Assembly (NCBI RefSeq): GCF_900105925.1
Contig: NZ_LT629791.1
Coordinates: 4,806,001 to 4,870,000, forward strand
DNA from: Jiangella alkaliphila
GTDB lineage: Bacteria > Actinomycetota > Actinomycetes > Jiangellales > Jiangellaceae
Direction: 5' to 3'
Length of the DNA: 64,000 nt
A program made the translations under genes and the position numbers. A model generated the notes under the pieces. That model worked only from the letters and a program-made list of their open reading frames with translations, was not told where the DNA came from and ran no database searches. Positions within the stretch are counted from its first letter, which is position 1. Each line of letters starts with the position of its first letter. Shown piece by piece: positions 1-8,044 of the stretch.

Positions 1-159
1 GTCGTCGCCGTCCAGCTCGAACACGACCGGCTCGATCGCCGGCAATGCGCCCTCGGTGAAGACCAGTCGGCCGATCGGGGCGCGCGCGAGGAGCGCATAA
101 CAGGTAGGCCGGTCCAGTGGATCCGCGCCACCCGGGCCGGCAGGGGTCGAGGGAAGCAC
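1..159 (-). CDS. Pyridoxamine 5'-phosphate oxidase-family protein (3' part missing)
   Basis: Only the N-terminal 53 codons lie in the window; the gene runs off the left edge. The stretch ending in ARAPIGRLVFTEGALPAIEP is typical of the split-barrel flavin-binding PNPOx-like proteins common in actinobacteria, which bind FMN or F420 and are often stress genes. Two GTG starts are in frame, at 168 (with a GGGAGG ribosome site at 172-177) and at 159. I chose 159 because a GAGCGT hexamer at 172-167 lies exactly 23 nt from the DevR-type box at 196-209 and 7 nt before this GTG, giving a leaderless start. It is divergent from the DevR-like gene and probably shares its control. The family call is good; the substrate is unknown. 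Confidence 0.75.
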   Translation of the reverse strand, partial: MLPSTPAGPGGADPLDRPTCYALLARAPIGRLVFTEGALPAIEPVVFELDGDD

Positions 160-195
160 CCGATCCACGCTCCTCCCGAACGGCCCTGGCCGGAA

Positions 196-209
196 GGGAC
201 GAAGGTCCC
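196..209. promoter_or_regulatory. DevR/DosR-type box between divergent genes
   Basis: GGGACGAAGGTCCC is a near-perfect dyad with the layout of the mycobacterial DevR box (GGGACT-WW-AGTCCC). Towards the right, 23 nt separate it from TAGCGT (233-238), then 7 nt to GTG 246. Towards the left, 23 nt separate it from GAGCGT (172-167), then 7 nt to GTG 159. The symmetric spacing places the dyad at about -43 of both predicted transcripts, suiting an activator that touches RNA polymerase. Confidence 0.75.
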
Positions 210-245
210 ATGACGGCGCCCGCGGGACGCAGTAGCGTCGGCACC

Positions 246-914
246 GTGAGCACCGACCGCGTCGTCCGCGTCTTCCTGCTCGACGACCACGAGGTGGTCC
301 GCCGCGGCGTCTCCGCCCTGCTGGAGACCGAACCCGACATCGAGGTGGTCGGCGAGGCCGGCACCGCCGAGCAGGCGATGGCCCGCATCCCCGCCCTCCA
401 GCCCGACGTCGCCATCCTCGACGTCCGCCTCCCCGACGGTGACGGCGTCACCGTCTGCCGCGAGATGCGCTCGCGGCTGCCGGGACTGCAGTGCCTCATG
501 TTCACGTCGTTCGCCGACGACGACGCGCTGTTCGACGCCGTCATGGCCGGCGCCGCGGGCTACGTCCTCAAGCAGGTCCACGGCACCGACCTCATCGGCG
601 CGGTCCGGGCACTGGCCGACGGCAAGTCGCTGATCGACCCCGAGAGCACGGCCCGCATGCTGGCCCGGCTGCGCGACCGCGCCACCCGCGCCGACCCGCT
701 GGCCGCGCTGACCGACCAGGAGCGGCGCATCCTCGACCTCATCGGCGAGGGCCTGACGAACCGGCAGATCGGCGAGCGGATGTTCCTCGCCGAGAAGACC
801 ATCAAGAACTACGTCTCCAACCTGCTCGCCAAGCTCGACCTGAGCCGGCGCACCCAGGCGGCGGCGCTGTCGGCGCAGCTCAAGGCCGCGGCCAAAGACC
901 ATCCCGGCCGCTGA
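246..914 (+). CDS. devR: DevR/DosR-like NarL-family response regulator
   Basis: This 222-residue response regulator should activate dormancy or hypoxia genes when phosphorylated by a DevS-type kinase. The receiver domain has the acidic pair D13/D14, phospho-acceptor D59, T87 and K109. The C-terminal LuxR-type helix-turn-helix (about residues 150-210) contains TNRQIGERMFLAEKTIKNYV, whose recognition helix matches M. tuberculosis DevR almost exactly. The start is GTG 246 rather than ATG 210, because ATG 210 abuts the DevR box while GTG 246 follows TAGCGT by 7 nt (leaderless). Autoregulation through the box at 196-209 is likely. The cognate kinase is probably the DevS-like gene beyond the next ATPase gene. 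Confidence 0.9.
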   Translation: MSTDRVVRVFLLDDHEVVRRGVSALLETEPDIEVVGEAGTAEQAMARIPALQPDVAILDVRLPDGDGVTVCREMRSRLPGLQCLMFTSFADDDALFDAVMAGAAGYVLKQVHGTDLIGAVRALADGKSLIDPESTARMLARLRDRATRADPLAALTDQERRILDLIGEGLTNRQIGERMFLAEKTIKNYVSNLLAKLDLSRRTQAAALSAQLKAAAKDHPGR

Positions 915-936
915 CGCGCGCCGATAGGGTCCTCCC

Positions 937-3330
937 ATGACCTCCGACCGGACGACCCTGCCCGCCGACGTCGCACGCGGGCTCACGACGGCGGAGGTGG
1001 CAGAGCGCGTCGCAGCCGGTCGCACCAACGACGTGCCGGCCCGGGCCAGCCGCGGCGTCTGGGAGATCGTCCGCGCCAACGTCTTCACCCGTATCAACGC
1101 GATCCTGTTGGTGCTGTTCCTGATCGTGCTGTCGACGGGCTCGCTGCTCGACGGCCTGTTCGGCGGGATGATCGTCGCCAACAGCGTCGTCGGCCTGGTG
1201 CAGGAGATGCGGGCCAAGCGCACCCTCGACCGCCTCACCATCGTGGGGCAGGCCCGGCCGCGGGTCCGACGCGACGGCGCCACCGTCGACCTCGCGCCGA
1301 ACGAGGTGGTCGCCGACGACGTCATCGAGATGAGCGCGGGCGACCAGGTCGTCGTCGACGGCGAGGTCGTCGCGGCCGACGCGCTGGAGGTCGACGAGTC
1401 GCTGCTCACCGGCGAGTCCGACCCGGTGGTGAAGCACCCGGGCGACCCGGTGATGTCCGGCAGCTTCGTCGTGGCCGGCAACGGCGCCTACCGCGCCACC
1501 AAGGTGGGCCGCGAGGCGTACGCGGCCAAGCTGGCCGAGGAGGCCAGCCGGTTCACCCTGGTCAACTCCGACCTGCGCAACGGCGTCAACACCATCCTGC
1601 GGTTCATCACCTACCTGCTGATCCCGGCCGGCGCGCTGTCGATCTACAACCAGCTGTCCGGCGACCAGGACCTCCCCGACGCGCTGAACGGCATGGTGGC
1701 GGCGCTGGTGCCGATGGTGCCCGAGGGCCTGGTCCTCATGCTGTCCATCGCGTTCGCGGTCGGCGTGGTGCGGCTCGGCCGGCGCCAGTGCCTGGTCAAC
1801 GAGCTGCCCGCGATCGAGGGGCTGGCCCGGGTCGACACCGTCTGCGCCGACAAGACCGGCACGCTGACGGAGAACGCCATGCGACTGGCCGAGGTGCGCG
1901 ACCTCGACGGCGACCCCGCCGGCGTCCGGACGGCGCTGGGCGCGCTGGCCGCCGCCGACCCGCGGCCCAACGCCAGCCTGCAGGCCATCGCCGAGGCGCA
2001 CCCCGACGACCCCGGCTGGCGGGTCACCGGCGTCGCGCCGTTCTCGTCGGCGCGCAAGTGGAGCGGCGCCAGCTTCGACGGGAACGGTCACTGGGTGCTC
2101 GGCGCACCCGACGTGCTGCTGCCGGCCGGCGACCCCACCCGCGACGACGCCGAGCGCACCGGCGCGCAGGGGCTGCGGGTGCTGCTGCTCGGCCGCTCCG
2201 ACGGGCCTGTCGACGCCGTGGGCGCGCCCGGCGCCGTCACGCCGGCGGCGCTGGTCGTCCTGGAGCAGAAGGTCCGCCCCGACGCGAAGGACACGCTCGC
2301 GTACTTCGCCGAGCAGGACGTCACCGTCAAGGTCATCTCCGGCGACAACGCGGCCTCCGTCGGCGCGGTCGCCGGGTCGCTCGGGCTGCCCGGCGCCACG
2401 CACACCGTCGACGCCCGCACGCTGCCCGGCGACCGCGAGGCGCTGGCCGACGTGCTGAACGACAACGCCGTCTTCGGCCGCGTCACGCCCGACCAGAAGC
2501 GGGCCATGGTCGGCGCGCTGCAGTCGCGCGGGCACACGGTCGCGATGACCGGCGACGGCGTCAACGACGTGCTCGCACTCAAGGACGCCGACATCGGCGT
2601 GGCCATGGGCGCCGGCAGCCCGGCCACCCGGTCGGTGGCGCAGATCGTGCTGCTCGACAACAAGTTCGCGACGCTGCCGCACGTCGTGGCCGAGGGCCGC
2701 CGCGTCATCGGCAACATCGAGCGGGTCGCCACGCTGTTCCTCACCAAGACGGTCTACTCGGTGCTGCTGGCGTTCATGGTCGGTGTGCCCGGCCTGGTCG
2801 GCTTCGACGCGCTGCCGTACCCGTTCTACCCGCGGCACGTCACGATCACCGGCTGGTTCACCATCGGCGTGCCGGCGTTCGTGCTGTCGCTGGCGCCGAA
2901 CACCGAGCGGGCCCGGCCGGGCTTCGTCCGCCGGGTGATGCGCACGTCGGTGCCGGCCGGCATCGTCATCGGGGTGGCGTGTTTCGTCGCCTACATTCTC
3001 ACCTACGAAGGCGCCGACGCCGGTGAGGAGGCGCGCACGCAGTCCACCACCACAGCGCTGATCACGCTGACGATCATCGCGCTGTGGGTGCTGGCCATCG
3101 TCGCCCGTCCCTACGCGCCGTGGAAGATCGCGCTGGTGGTCCTCATGGCGTCGTCGTCGGCGCTGATGTTCGTGCTGCCGTTCACCCAGGACCTGTTCCT
3201 GCTCGACCCCAGCAACACCGGGTACACCGTCATCGGGCTGATCTGCGCGGCCGTCGGCGTCGTGCTGGTCGAGCTGGTCTGGGCGTGGAGCGGCCGCGAC
3301 GCCCGCGAGCGTCAGGCCGTCGCGGACTGA
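937..3330 (+). CDS. ctpE: CtpE-like cation-translocating P-type ATPase
   Basis: This 797-residue protein is a P-type ATPase of the inner membrane. It has the actuator TGES motif near residue 165, phosphorylation site DKTGT (D305), hinge TGDGVND, an M4 motif PEGL, and about ten membrane segments. The length and the run [20 protein letters not shown] resemble mycobacterial CtpE, which is linked to calcium uptake; the ion here is not shown by sequence. TAGGGT (925-930) sits 6 nt before ATG 937, so the transcript looks leaderless and independent of the upstream regulator gene 22 nt away. The 3' end overlaps the convergent kinase gene by 19 nt. Confidence 0.85.
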   Translation: MTSDRTTLPADVARGLTTAEVAERVAAGRTNDVPARASRGVWEIVRANVFTRINAILLVLFLIVLSTGSLLDGLFGGMIVANSVVGLVQEMRAKRTLDRLTIVGQARPRVRRDGATVDLAPNEVVADDVIEMSAGDQVVVDGEVVAADALEVDESLLTGESDPVVKHPGDPVMSGSFVVAGNGAYRATKVGREAYAAKLAEEASRFTLVNSDLRNGVNTILRFITYLLIPAGALSIYNQLSGDQDLPDALNGMVAALVPMVPEGLVLMLSIAFAVGVVRLGRRQCLVNELPAIEGLARVDTVCADKTGTLTENAMRLAEVRDLDGDPAGVRTALGALAAADPRPNASLQAIAEAHPDDPGWRVTGVAPFSSARKWSGASFDGNGHWVLGAPDVLLPAGDPTRDDAERTGAQGLRVLLLGRSDGPVDAVGAPGAVTPAALVVLEQKVRPDAKDTLAYFAEQDVTVKVISGDNAASVGAVAGSLGLPGATHTVDARTLPGDREALADVLNDNAVFGRVTPDQKRAMVGALQSRGHTVAMTGDGVNDVLALKDADIGVAMGAGSPATRSVAQIVLLDNKFATLPHVVAEGRRVIGNIERVATLFLTKTVYSVLLAFMVGVPGLVGFDALPYPFYPRHVTITGWFTIGVPAFVLSLAPNTERARPGFVRRVMRTSVPAGIVIGVACFVAYILTYEGADAGEEARTQSTTTALITLTIIALWVLAIVARPYAPWKIALVVLMASSSALMFVLPFTQDLFLLDPSNTGYTVIGLICAAVGVVLVELVWAWSGRDARERQAVAD

Positions 3331-5030
3331 GCGCCGGCCGGGACGTCCCAGCACACCTCGGTGCCGCCCTCCGGGGCCGGCTCAGCGGTGAACGTGCCGC
3401 CCAGCCGCCCGGCCCGCTCGGCCAGGTTGGCCAGGCCGCTGCTGTGGTGCTCAGGCGGCAACCCCACCCCGTTGTCGGTGACGGTGACGCGCAGCCGGCC
3501 GCCGGACAGCTCGACGACGGCGCTCGCCCGCGACGCCTTGGCGTGGCGCACGACGTTGGACAGCGACTCCTGCAGCACCGGCACCAGCTGGTCGCCGACG
3601 TCGTCGGGCACGGCGTTGTCCAGCTCGCCGATCAGCTGCAGGCCGGGCGCGAACCCGAGCTGCTCCCCCGCCGACTGCACGACGGCGACCAGCCGGCCGC
3701 GCAGCGTGTCGATGACGTCCTCGTTGGCCGACTGCAGCGCGAAGATGGTCGAGCGGATCTGCCGGATGGTCGCGTCGAGGTCGTCGACGGTGCGCTCCAC
3801 CCGCGTCGCGACGTCCGGCCGGTCGATCAGCCGGGCGGCGGCCGTGAGGCTCATCGCGCTGGCGAACAGCCGCTGGACCACGACGTCGTGCAGGTCGCGG
3901 GCGATGCGCTCGCGGTCGTCGACCAGCCCGTGCCGTTCGGCGTCCTTGCGGGCGTCGGCCAGCTCCAGCCCGACCGCGGCCTGGCTGGCGAAGGCCTGCA
4001 ACATGCGCACCGCCGGACCGGCGAACGGCTGCTCGCCGCGCCGCCTGACCAGCACCAGCACGCCGCGCACCAGCCGCGGCGGTGCGCCCAGCGGCACCAG
4101 CACCGCCGGCCCGGCGGGCAGCCGGTCCAGCAGCGGCGCCGGCTCGGCGCCCGCACGGATCTCGGCGACGACCCGCGGCTCACCGGTCCGCAGCACCGAT
4201 TCGGACAGCGTGCCGCCGGCGGAGAACCGCAGTCCGTCCAGCTCGCCGGCGTGGTCGCCGTCGGCCGTGAGCACCCGCATGAGCCCGGCCGCTCCATCGT
4301 CGGGCGCGACGACGATCGCCGCGTGCGCCGACGACATGGCCCGCGCGCGCGAGGCGATCAGCGCCAGCGCGTCGTCGAGCTCGGTACCCGACAGCAGCGC
4401 CTGGGTGACCTCGGCCGACGCGTCCAGCCAGGTCTCGCGGCGGCGGCTGGCGTCGTACAGGCGGGCGTTCTCGATGGCGATGCCCGCGGCCGTGGCCAGC
4501 GCCGTCACCACGGTCTCGTCCTGCTCGTCGAAGTCGCGGCCGCCGTTCTTCTCCGTCAGGTACAGGTTGCCGAACACGGCGTCGCGGACCCGGATCGGCA
4601 CCCCGAGGAAGCTGCGCATCGGCGGGTGCCCCGCCGGGAACCCGTACGACTCGGGGTGCTCGGCGATCTCGCCCAGCCGCAGCGGCTTCGGTTCCTTGAT
4701 CAGCAGGCCGAGCAGGCCGCGCCCGTGCGGCCACTCCGCGATGTGGGCGATCTCGCCGGCCGTCACGCCGATCGGGATGAACTGCGACAGCTGGCCGTCG
4801 TCGCCGATGATGCCGAGCGCGCCGTAGCGGCAGTCGGCGAGGTCGATCGCGACCTCGACGATGCGGCGCAGCGCCGCCTCGAGCTCCAGCTCCCGCCCGA
4901 TCGACACCACGGCCTCGAGCAGTGCGTGCACCCCGTCCCTGGCGGCCACCACCGCCTGCAGCCGTGCCTGCACCTCGGCCAGCAGCTGATCGAGTGGGAC
5001 CTTCGGGAGGAGGTGCTCAGACTCATACAC
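3312..5030 (-). CDS. devS: DevS/DosT-like GAF-GAF histidine kinase
   Basis: This 572-residue cytosolic sensor kinase has GAF-A (about residues 40-190), GAF-B (about 205-360), a HisKA_3 dimerisation box with RDLHD (phospho-acceptor H381) and a HATPase domain with [12 protein letters not shown] keeps [17 protein letters not shown]135 aligns with the haem-ligating H149 of M. tuberculosis DevS, and Y157 with its distal Y171. It is therefore likely a haem sensor of oxygen, NO or CO, or of redox state. The start is GTG 5030; an alternative in-frame start is not obvious. A perfect DevR-type dyad lies 90-103 nt upstream. The probable partner is the DevR-like regulator at 246-914. Confidence 0.9.
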   Translation of the reverse strand: MYESEHLLPKVPLDQLLAEVQARLQAVVAARDGVHALLEAVVSIGRELELEAALRRIVEVAIDLADCRYGALGIIGDDGQLSQFIPIGVTAGEIAHIAEWPHGRGLLGLLIKEPKPLRLGEIAEHPESYGFPAGHPPMRSFLGVPIRVRDAVFGNLYLTEKNGGRDFDEQDETVVTALATAAGIAIENARLYDASRRRETWLDASAEVTQALLSGTELDDALALIASRARAMSSAHAAIVVAPDDGAAGLMRVLTADGDHAGELDGLRFSAGGTLSESVLRTGEPRVVAEIRAGAEPAPLLDRLPAGPAVLVPLGAPPRLVRGVLVLVRRRGEQPFAGPAVRMLQAFASQAAVGLELADARKDAERHGLVDDRERIARDLHDVVVQRLFASAMSLTAAARLIDRPDVATRVERTVDDLDATIRQIRSTIFALQSANEDVIDTLRGRLVAVVQSAGEQLGFAPGLQLIGELDNAVPDDVGDQLVPVLQESLSNVVRHAKASRASAVVELSGGRLRVTVTDNGVGLPPEHHSSGLANLAERAGRLGGTFTAEPAPEGGTEVCWDVPAGAQSATA

Positions 5031-5119
5031 GCGCGATCAACCCCCTGCCGCCCGGGGTCAGTGTCGCATCGAGCAGCAGCGATGTCGAGGACGGCGCGGT
5101 CAGAGGGCCCGGCCCGGCC

Positions 5120-5133
5120 GGGACCTTGGTCCC
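5120..5133. promoter_or_regulatory. Perfect DevR-type box upstream of the kinase gene
   Basis: GGGACCTTGGTCCC is a perfect 14-bp palindrome in the 264-nt gap between the kinase gene and the DUF1905 gene. It matches the DevR box layout. No GAnnnT or TAnnnT hexamer stands at the 22-23 nt spacing seen elsewhere, so its promoter is uncertain. Confidence 0.6.
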
Positions 5134-5294
5134 ATCGGAGGCCGACCTTCGCCCGGTCCGCGAGCGCCCCGGGCGCGGTGCACTGGGTACGGGCGGAGCA
5201 CGTGGCCGCACCGCGGGGGAAGGCTCGGGGCCGGTCGGGGGTGCCGGCCCCGAGTCGCGCCCGGGCTGTCAGTGGCGGCTGCCAGACTGGCCCG

Positions 5295-5594
5295 GTGCAG
5301 CAGGCGTACACGTTCGACGGCGACCTGTGGGCCTACGGCGGCGAGGCCTCGTGGGTGTTCGTCACGGTGCCGTCCGAGGTCTCGGCCGACATCCGCGCTC
5401 GTCCACGCCCGCCGCGGCCGGGGTTCGGCTCGCTGAAGGTCGGCGTGCGGGTCGGCGGCACGTCCTGGTCCACGTCGATCTTCCCCGACGCGAAGAGCGG
5501 CTGCTACGTGCTGCCGGTCAAGAAGGCGGTACGGACCGCCGAGAGGCTCGACGACGGCGACACGCTGACGGTCGAGCTGACCCTCCGCGAGTAG
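5295..5594 (+). CDS. DUF1905 domain protein
   Basis: This is a 99-residue protein beginning VQQAYTFDGDLWAYGGEASWVFVTVP. The pattern of an opening W-Y-x-G-E strand, then VTVP, F-G-S-x-K-V and a basic VLPVKKAVR segment, is that of the small DUF1905 fold, which often occurs alone or joined to YdeI-type domains. No biochemical role is established. GTG 5295 is 6 nt after CAGACT (5283-5288), a plausible leaderless start; no ribosome site is visible. Upstream is the 264-nt gap that carries the DevR-type dyad, too far away to be sure of a link. Confidence 0.8.
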   Translation: MQQAYTFDGDLWAYGGEASWVFVTVPSEVSADIRARPRPPRPGFGSLKVGVRVGGTSWSTSIFPDAKSGCYVLPVKKAVRTAERLDDGDTLTVELTLRE

Positions 5595-5627
5595 TCCGCC
5601 GGGCCGCCGGGCCGCCGTCGAGACAGG

Positions 5628-5978
5628 TCAGGAGGTCCAGACGGCGATCAGCCCGATCTGCACCGCCAGCACGATCGCGACGGTGAGCCACTGCCGGCCG
5701 ATCGACCAGTGCTTGGCAACGGCCACGAGCACCAGGACCGCCCCGCCGACGCCGCCCACGACGCCGGTGACCCCCTGACCGGCCGAACCCGCCAGCAGCC
5801 CGCCGGCGGCGACGAACAGTCCGAGCGCGGCCGTGCCGATGATCATCGAGTCGCGCAGGAAGCCCTCGGCCAGCGCCGTCAGCAGGGCGGGCACCGCGCG
5901 AGCGGCGGACCGCCGGCGCTGCGGCGGCGTCCGGACGCGGTCGGGCTCGGTCTCCCCCGCGGGCTCGTCTCCGGACAT
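5628..5978 (-). CDS. Small membrane protein of unknown family
   Basis: The protein has 116 residues: an acidic, Arg-rich N-terminal cytosolic stretch (about 1-25), then three hydrophobic segments (roughly 45-65, 70-90 and 95-115). I do not recognise a named family. The start ATG 5978 is favoured because TAGAGT stands 7 nt before it (leaderless). The TCACCC palindrome at 6008-6024 lies about 38 nt upstream but at shorter spacing (16 nt) than in its other promoters, so this gene may be only a bystander of the divergent DUF7144 promoter. Confidence 0.65.
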   Translation of the reverse strand: MSGDEPAGETEPDRVRTPPQRRRSAARAVPALLTALAEGFLRDSMIIGTAALGLFVAAGGLLAGSAGQGVTGVVGGVGGAVLVLVAVAKHWSIGRQWLTVAIVLAVQIGLIAVWTS

Positions 5979-6007
5979 ATCGGTCACTCTATCGGCCGGC
6001 GGCGGTA

Positions 6008-6024
6008 TCACCCCTGGTGGGTGA
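6008..6024 (+). promoter_or_regulatory. TCACCC-N5-GGGTGA box 1 (DUF7144 promoter)
   Basis: TCACCCCTGGTGGGTGA is the first of nine copies. GATCGT at 6048-6053 follows after 23 nt, giving a predicted start near 6060 for the gene at 6095. Inverted repeat arms GTCCCCGCATC (6035-6045) and GATGCGGGGAC (6056-6066) bracket that -10, and GGGGACGTCCCC (6061-6072) overlaps the right arm. Confidence 0.7.
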
Positions 6025-6094
6025 TGCCGGGGCCGTCCCCGCATCGGGATCGTGAGATGCGGGGACGTCCCCGTGTCAGCTCGCAGGAGGAGTC

Positions 6095-6520
6095 ATGACC
6101 GATTTCCGCACGTCGCCGACCGAGTCGACCCGGTCCGAGCCGCCCGGCTGGGCGTCCGGCGGGGTCATCTTCGCCGCGACGATGATGATCATCATCGGCG
6201 TCTTCCAGGCGCTCGAGGGACTGGCGGCGATCATCGACGACGAGTTCTACGTCGTGCTGCCCAATTACACGTTCGACCTGGACATCACCGCATGGGGCTG
6301 GGTGCACCTGATCATCGGCGTCCTCATCGCCCTGGCCGGCTTCTTCCTGTTCACCGGCAGCAGCGTCGCCGGAGGGGTGGCGATCGGGCTCGCCGCCGTG
6401 AGCGCGATCAGCAACTTCTTCTTCATCCCCTACTACCCGTTCTGGTCGCTGCTGATCATCGCGATCAACGTGTTCGTGATCTGGGCGATCGCGAGGTCCG
6501 GCATCCTCAGCGCCAGGTGA
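6095..6520 (+). CDS. DUF7144-family four-helix membrane protein
   Basis: This 141-residue protein has a short polar N-terminus and four membrane segments (about 25-50, 68-88, 92-110 and 113-135). It carries the family marks ASGGVIFAATMMIIIGVFQALEG near the first helix and an aromatic PYYPFWSLL before the last. It is a paralogue of the protein encoded at 47904-48314, which heads a CtpF-PPK2 operon. The family has no known activity; the context suggests membrane stress or energy maintenance. AGGAGG lies 5-11 nt before ATG. The promoter carries box 1 and a hairpin over the -10. Confidence 0.85.
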   Translation: MTDFRTSPTESTRSEPPGWASGGVIFAATMMIIIGVFQALEGLAAIIDDEFYVVLPNYTFDLDITAWGWVHLIIGVLIALAGFFLFTGSSVAGGVAIGLAAVSAISNFFFIPYYPFWSLLIIAINVFVIWAIARSGILSAR

Positions 6521-6551
6521 CGGCGCACGGCGTTGCGGGCTCGCCCGCCGC

Positions 6552-6601
6552 GATGGTTGGCAGTTTGGTGGGTCTATGGCACCACCAAACTGCCAACCAT
6601 C
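6552..6601. terminator. 20-bp perfect hairpin between convergent genes
   Basis: Arms 6552-6571 and 6582-6601 are perfect 20-bp complements with a 10-nt loop. The element lies between the convergent ends of DUF7144 and the FGE gene, so it could terminate both transcripts; there is no U-tract. Its core GGTTGGCAGTTTGGTGG recurs at 59077-59122 with one base changed, also between convergent genes. Confidence 0.6.
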
Positions 6602-6629
6602 GGCAGTGTGAGGGCCGCGGGCGTGGGAC

Positions 6630-7550
6630 TCACTCGTCGGCGACGCAGCGGAAGCCGATGTTGCCGGCCGAGCTGTCAGGCGTGTTGGAGCTGCGTGCGT
6701 CGACCCGGTAGCGGAAGCAGTAGCTGTCGTGGCACAGGTAGGAGCCGCCGCGCATCGCCTTGGCGCCGGCCCGCGCGGGGTCGCGCTGGTCGAACCAGTT
6801 CGCGCACCACTCCCACACGTTGCCGGTCATGTTGTGCAGGCCGTAGCCGTTGGGCGGGTAGGCGTCGGCCGGCGCGGTGCCGACGAAGCCGTCGGCGGCG
6901 GTGTTCTTCGCCGGGAAGCTGCCCTGCCAGACGTTCATGCGGTGCTCGCCGCCGGGCTCGCGCTCGTCGCCCCACGGGTAGCGGCTCTGCACCAGCCCGC
7001 CGCGGGCGGCGTACTCCCACTCCTCCTCGGTGGGCAGCCGCTTGCCCGCCCAGCGGGCGTAGGCGCGAGCGTCGCGCCAGGTGACGTGGACGACGGGGTG
7101 GTCCATGCGCTCGTCGATGCCCGACGCCGGGCCCTCCGGGTGCCGCCAGTCGGCCCCGTACACCTCACGCCACCACGGCGCCGCCGCGACGCCGCGGGTC
7201 GGCGGGTGGTCGCCGGGCAGCAGGCCGGCGAAGACGAACGACGTGCCGAACCGCTCGGCCAGCGTGATCCAGCCGGTGGCCTCGGTGAACTCGGCGAAGG
7301 CCGCGTTCGTCACCGTGGTGACGTCGATGCGGAACGGCTCGAGCCTCACCTCGCGGACCGGGCCCTCGCCGTCGGCCGGGTAGCCGTCGCCGGCGTCGGT
7401 GCCCATGAGGAACGCGCCGCCGGGCAGCGTCACCATCGCGCCGCCGGGCGCCGACGCGGCTGGTGGCGGCGCCGTCAGCGACGGCACCGCCACCAGGTGC
7501 GGCTCGCGGGCGGCCGCACAGCACGGCGCCGGGTCACTCGGCGAAGGCAT
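6630..7550 (-). CDS. Formylglycine-generating enzyme (sulfatase-activating)
   Basis: This 306-residue FGE-sulfatase domain protein converts the active-site Cys of sulfatases into formylglycine. It has the fold's marks GGAFLMGTD near residue 47, HPVVHVTWRDARAYARWAGK, LPTEEEWEYAARGG, GNVWEWC and GGSYLCHDSYCFRYR. The catalytic copper-binding pair is C273 and C278 (C-x4-C). It is the last gene of an operon led by a Cys-type sulfatase, overlapping the preceding DUF1269 gene by 17 nt, and its only obvious local client is that sulfatase. Maturation should occur in the cytosol, as no signal peptide is visible. Confidence 0.93.
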   Translation of the reverse strand: MPSPSDPAPCCAAAREPHLVAVPSLTAPPPAASAPGGAMVTLPGGAFLMGTDAGDGYPADGEGPVREVRLEPFRIDVTTVTNAAFAEFTEATGWITLAERFGTSFVFAGLLPGDHPPTRGVAAAPWWREVYGADWRHPEGPASGIDERMDHPVVHVTWRDARAYARWAGKRLPTEEEWEYAARGGLVQSRYPWGDEREPGGEHRMNVWQGSFPAKNTAADGFVGTAPADAYPPNGYGLHNMTGNVWEWCANWFDQRDPARAGAKAMRGGSYLCHDSYCFRYRVDARSSNTPDSSAGNIGFRCVADE

Positions 7551-8025
7551 CCCGGAGTTTCTCCTCCTGCTCCATGGTCAGGTTGGACTGGACCAGCTCG
7601 GCCCGCAGCCCGGACTCCTCGAACGCCTGGAGGACCTTGTCCTGCACGGCGCCGCTGGTGAGGACGAACAGCGCGGACGTCCCAGGGGTGACTTTATCGC
7701 GGGTCTGCCGGATGAAGTCGTCGTCGATGCCGACGTCGCTGAGCGACCCGCCCAGCGCGCCGGCGGCCGCGCCGACCGCCGCGCCCAGCAGCGGGACGAA
7801 GAACAGCAGGCCGAACAGCATCCCCCAGAACGCCCCGCCGAGCGCGCCGATCCTGGTCATGCTGGACAGCTGGCGGGTCTTCGGCTTCTTCTTGTCCGGC
7901 TCCCAGGACACCGTGGCGGCGTCGTGGACCTGGATCAGCTCCTGTTTCTGCAGCGACTCCAGCAGCGTGACGGAGCGGTCGGCGGCGGTGGGGTCGTCGA
8001 ACTTCCAGACGGTGAACGTGGCCAT
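7534..8025 (-). CDS. DUF1269-family membrane-associated protein
   Basis: The protein has 163 residues. The N-terminal alpha/beta part (1-60, MATFTVWKFDDPTAADRSVT) is followed by a Gly/Ala-rich membrane hairpin (about 60-95) and a C-terminal part with TPGTSALFVLT, the typical DUF1269 layout. Function is unknown; the family often sits in stress operons. It is the middle gene of sulfatase-DUF1269-FGE, 19 nt after the sulfatase stop. A paralogue lies at 23678-24184 in another box-controlled operon. The start ATG 8025 has GGAGACC just upstream. Confidence 0.85.
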   Translation of the reverse strand: MATFTVWKFDDPTAADRSVTLLESLQKQELIQVHDAATVSWEPDKKKPKTRQLSSMTRIGALGGAFWGMLFGLLFFVPLLGAAVGAAAGALGGSLSDVGIDDDFIRQTRDKVTPGTSALFVLTSGAVQDKVLQAFEESGLRAELVQSNLTMEQEEKLRDAFAE

Positions 8026-8044
8026 GAGCGGGTCTCCTTGTGTG

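Noticed and set aside
210-212. ATG as start of the DevR-like gene
   Set aside because: It directly abuts the DevR box and leaves no room for a promoter. GTG 246 follows a -10 by 7 nt and fits the family N-terminus.
880-3354. Very long open frame opposite the CtpE-like ATPase gene
   Set aside because: Antisense to a clear gene; the translation is rich in Arg, Gly, Asp, Gln and Val without any domain. This is typical of GC-rich shadow frames.
3084-5594. 836-codon open frame on the plus strand
   Set aside because: Mostly antisense to the DevS-like kinase. Only its last 99 codons, from GTG 5295, look like a protein (DUF1905).
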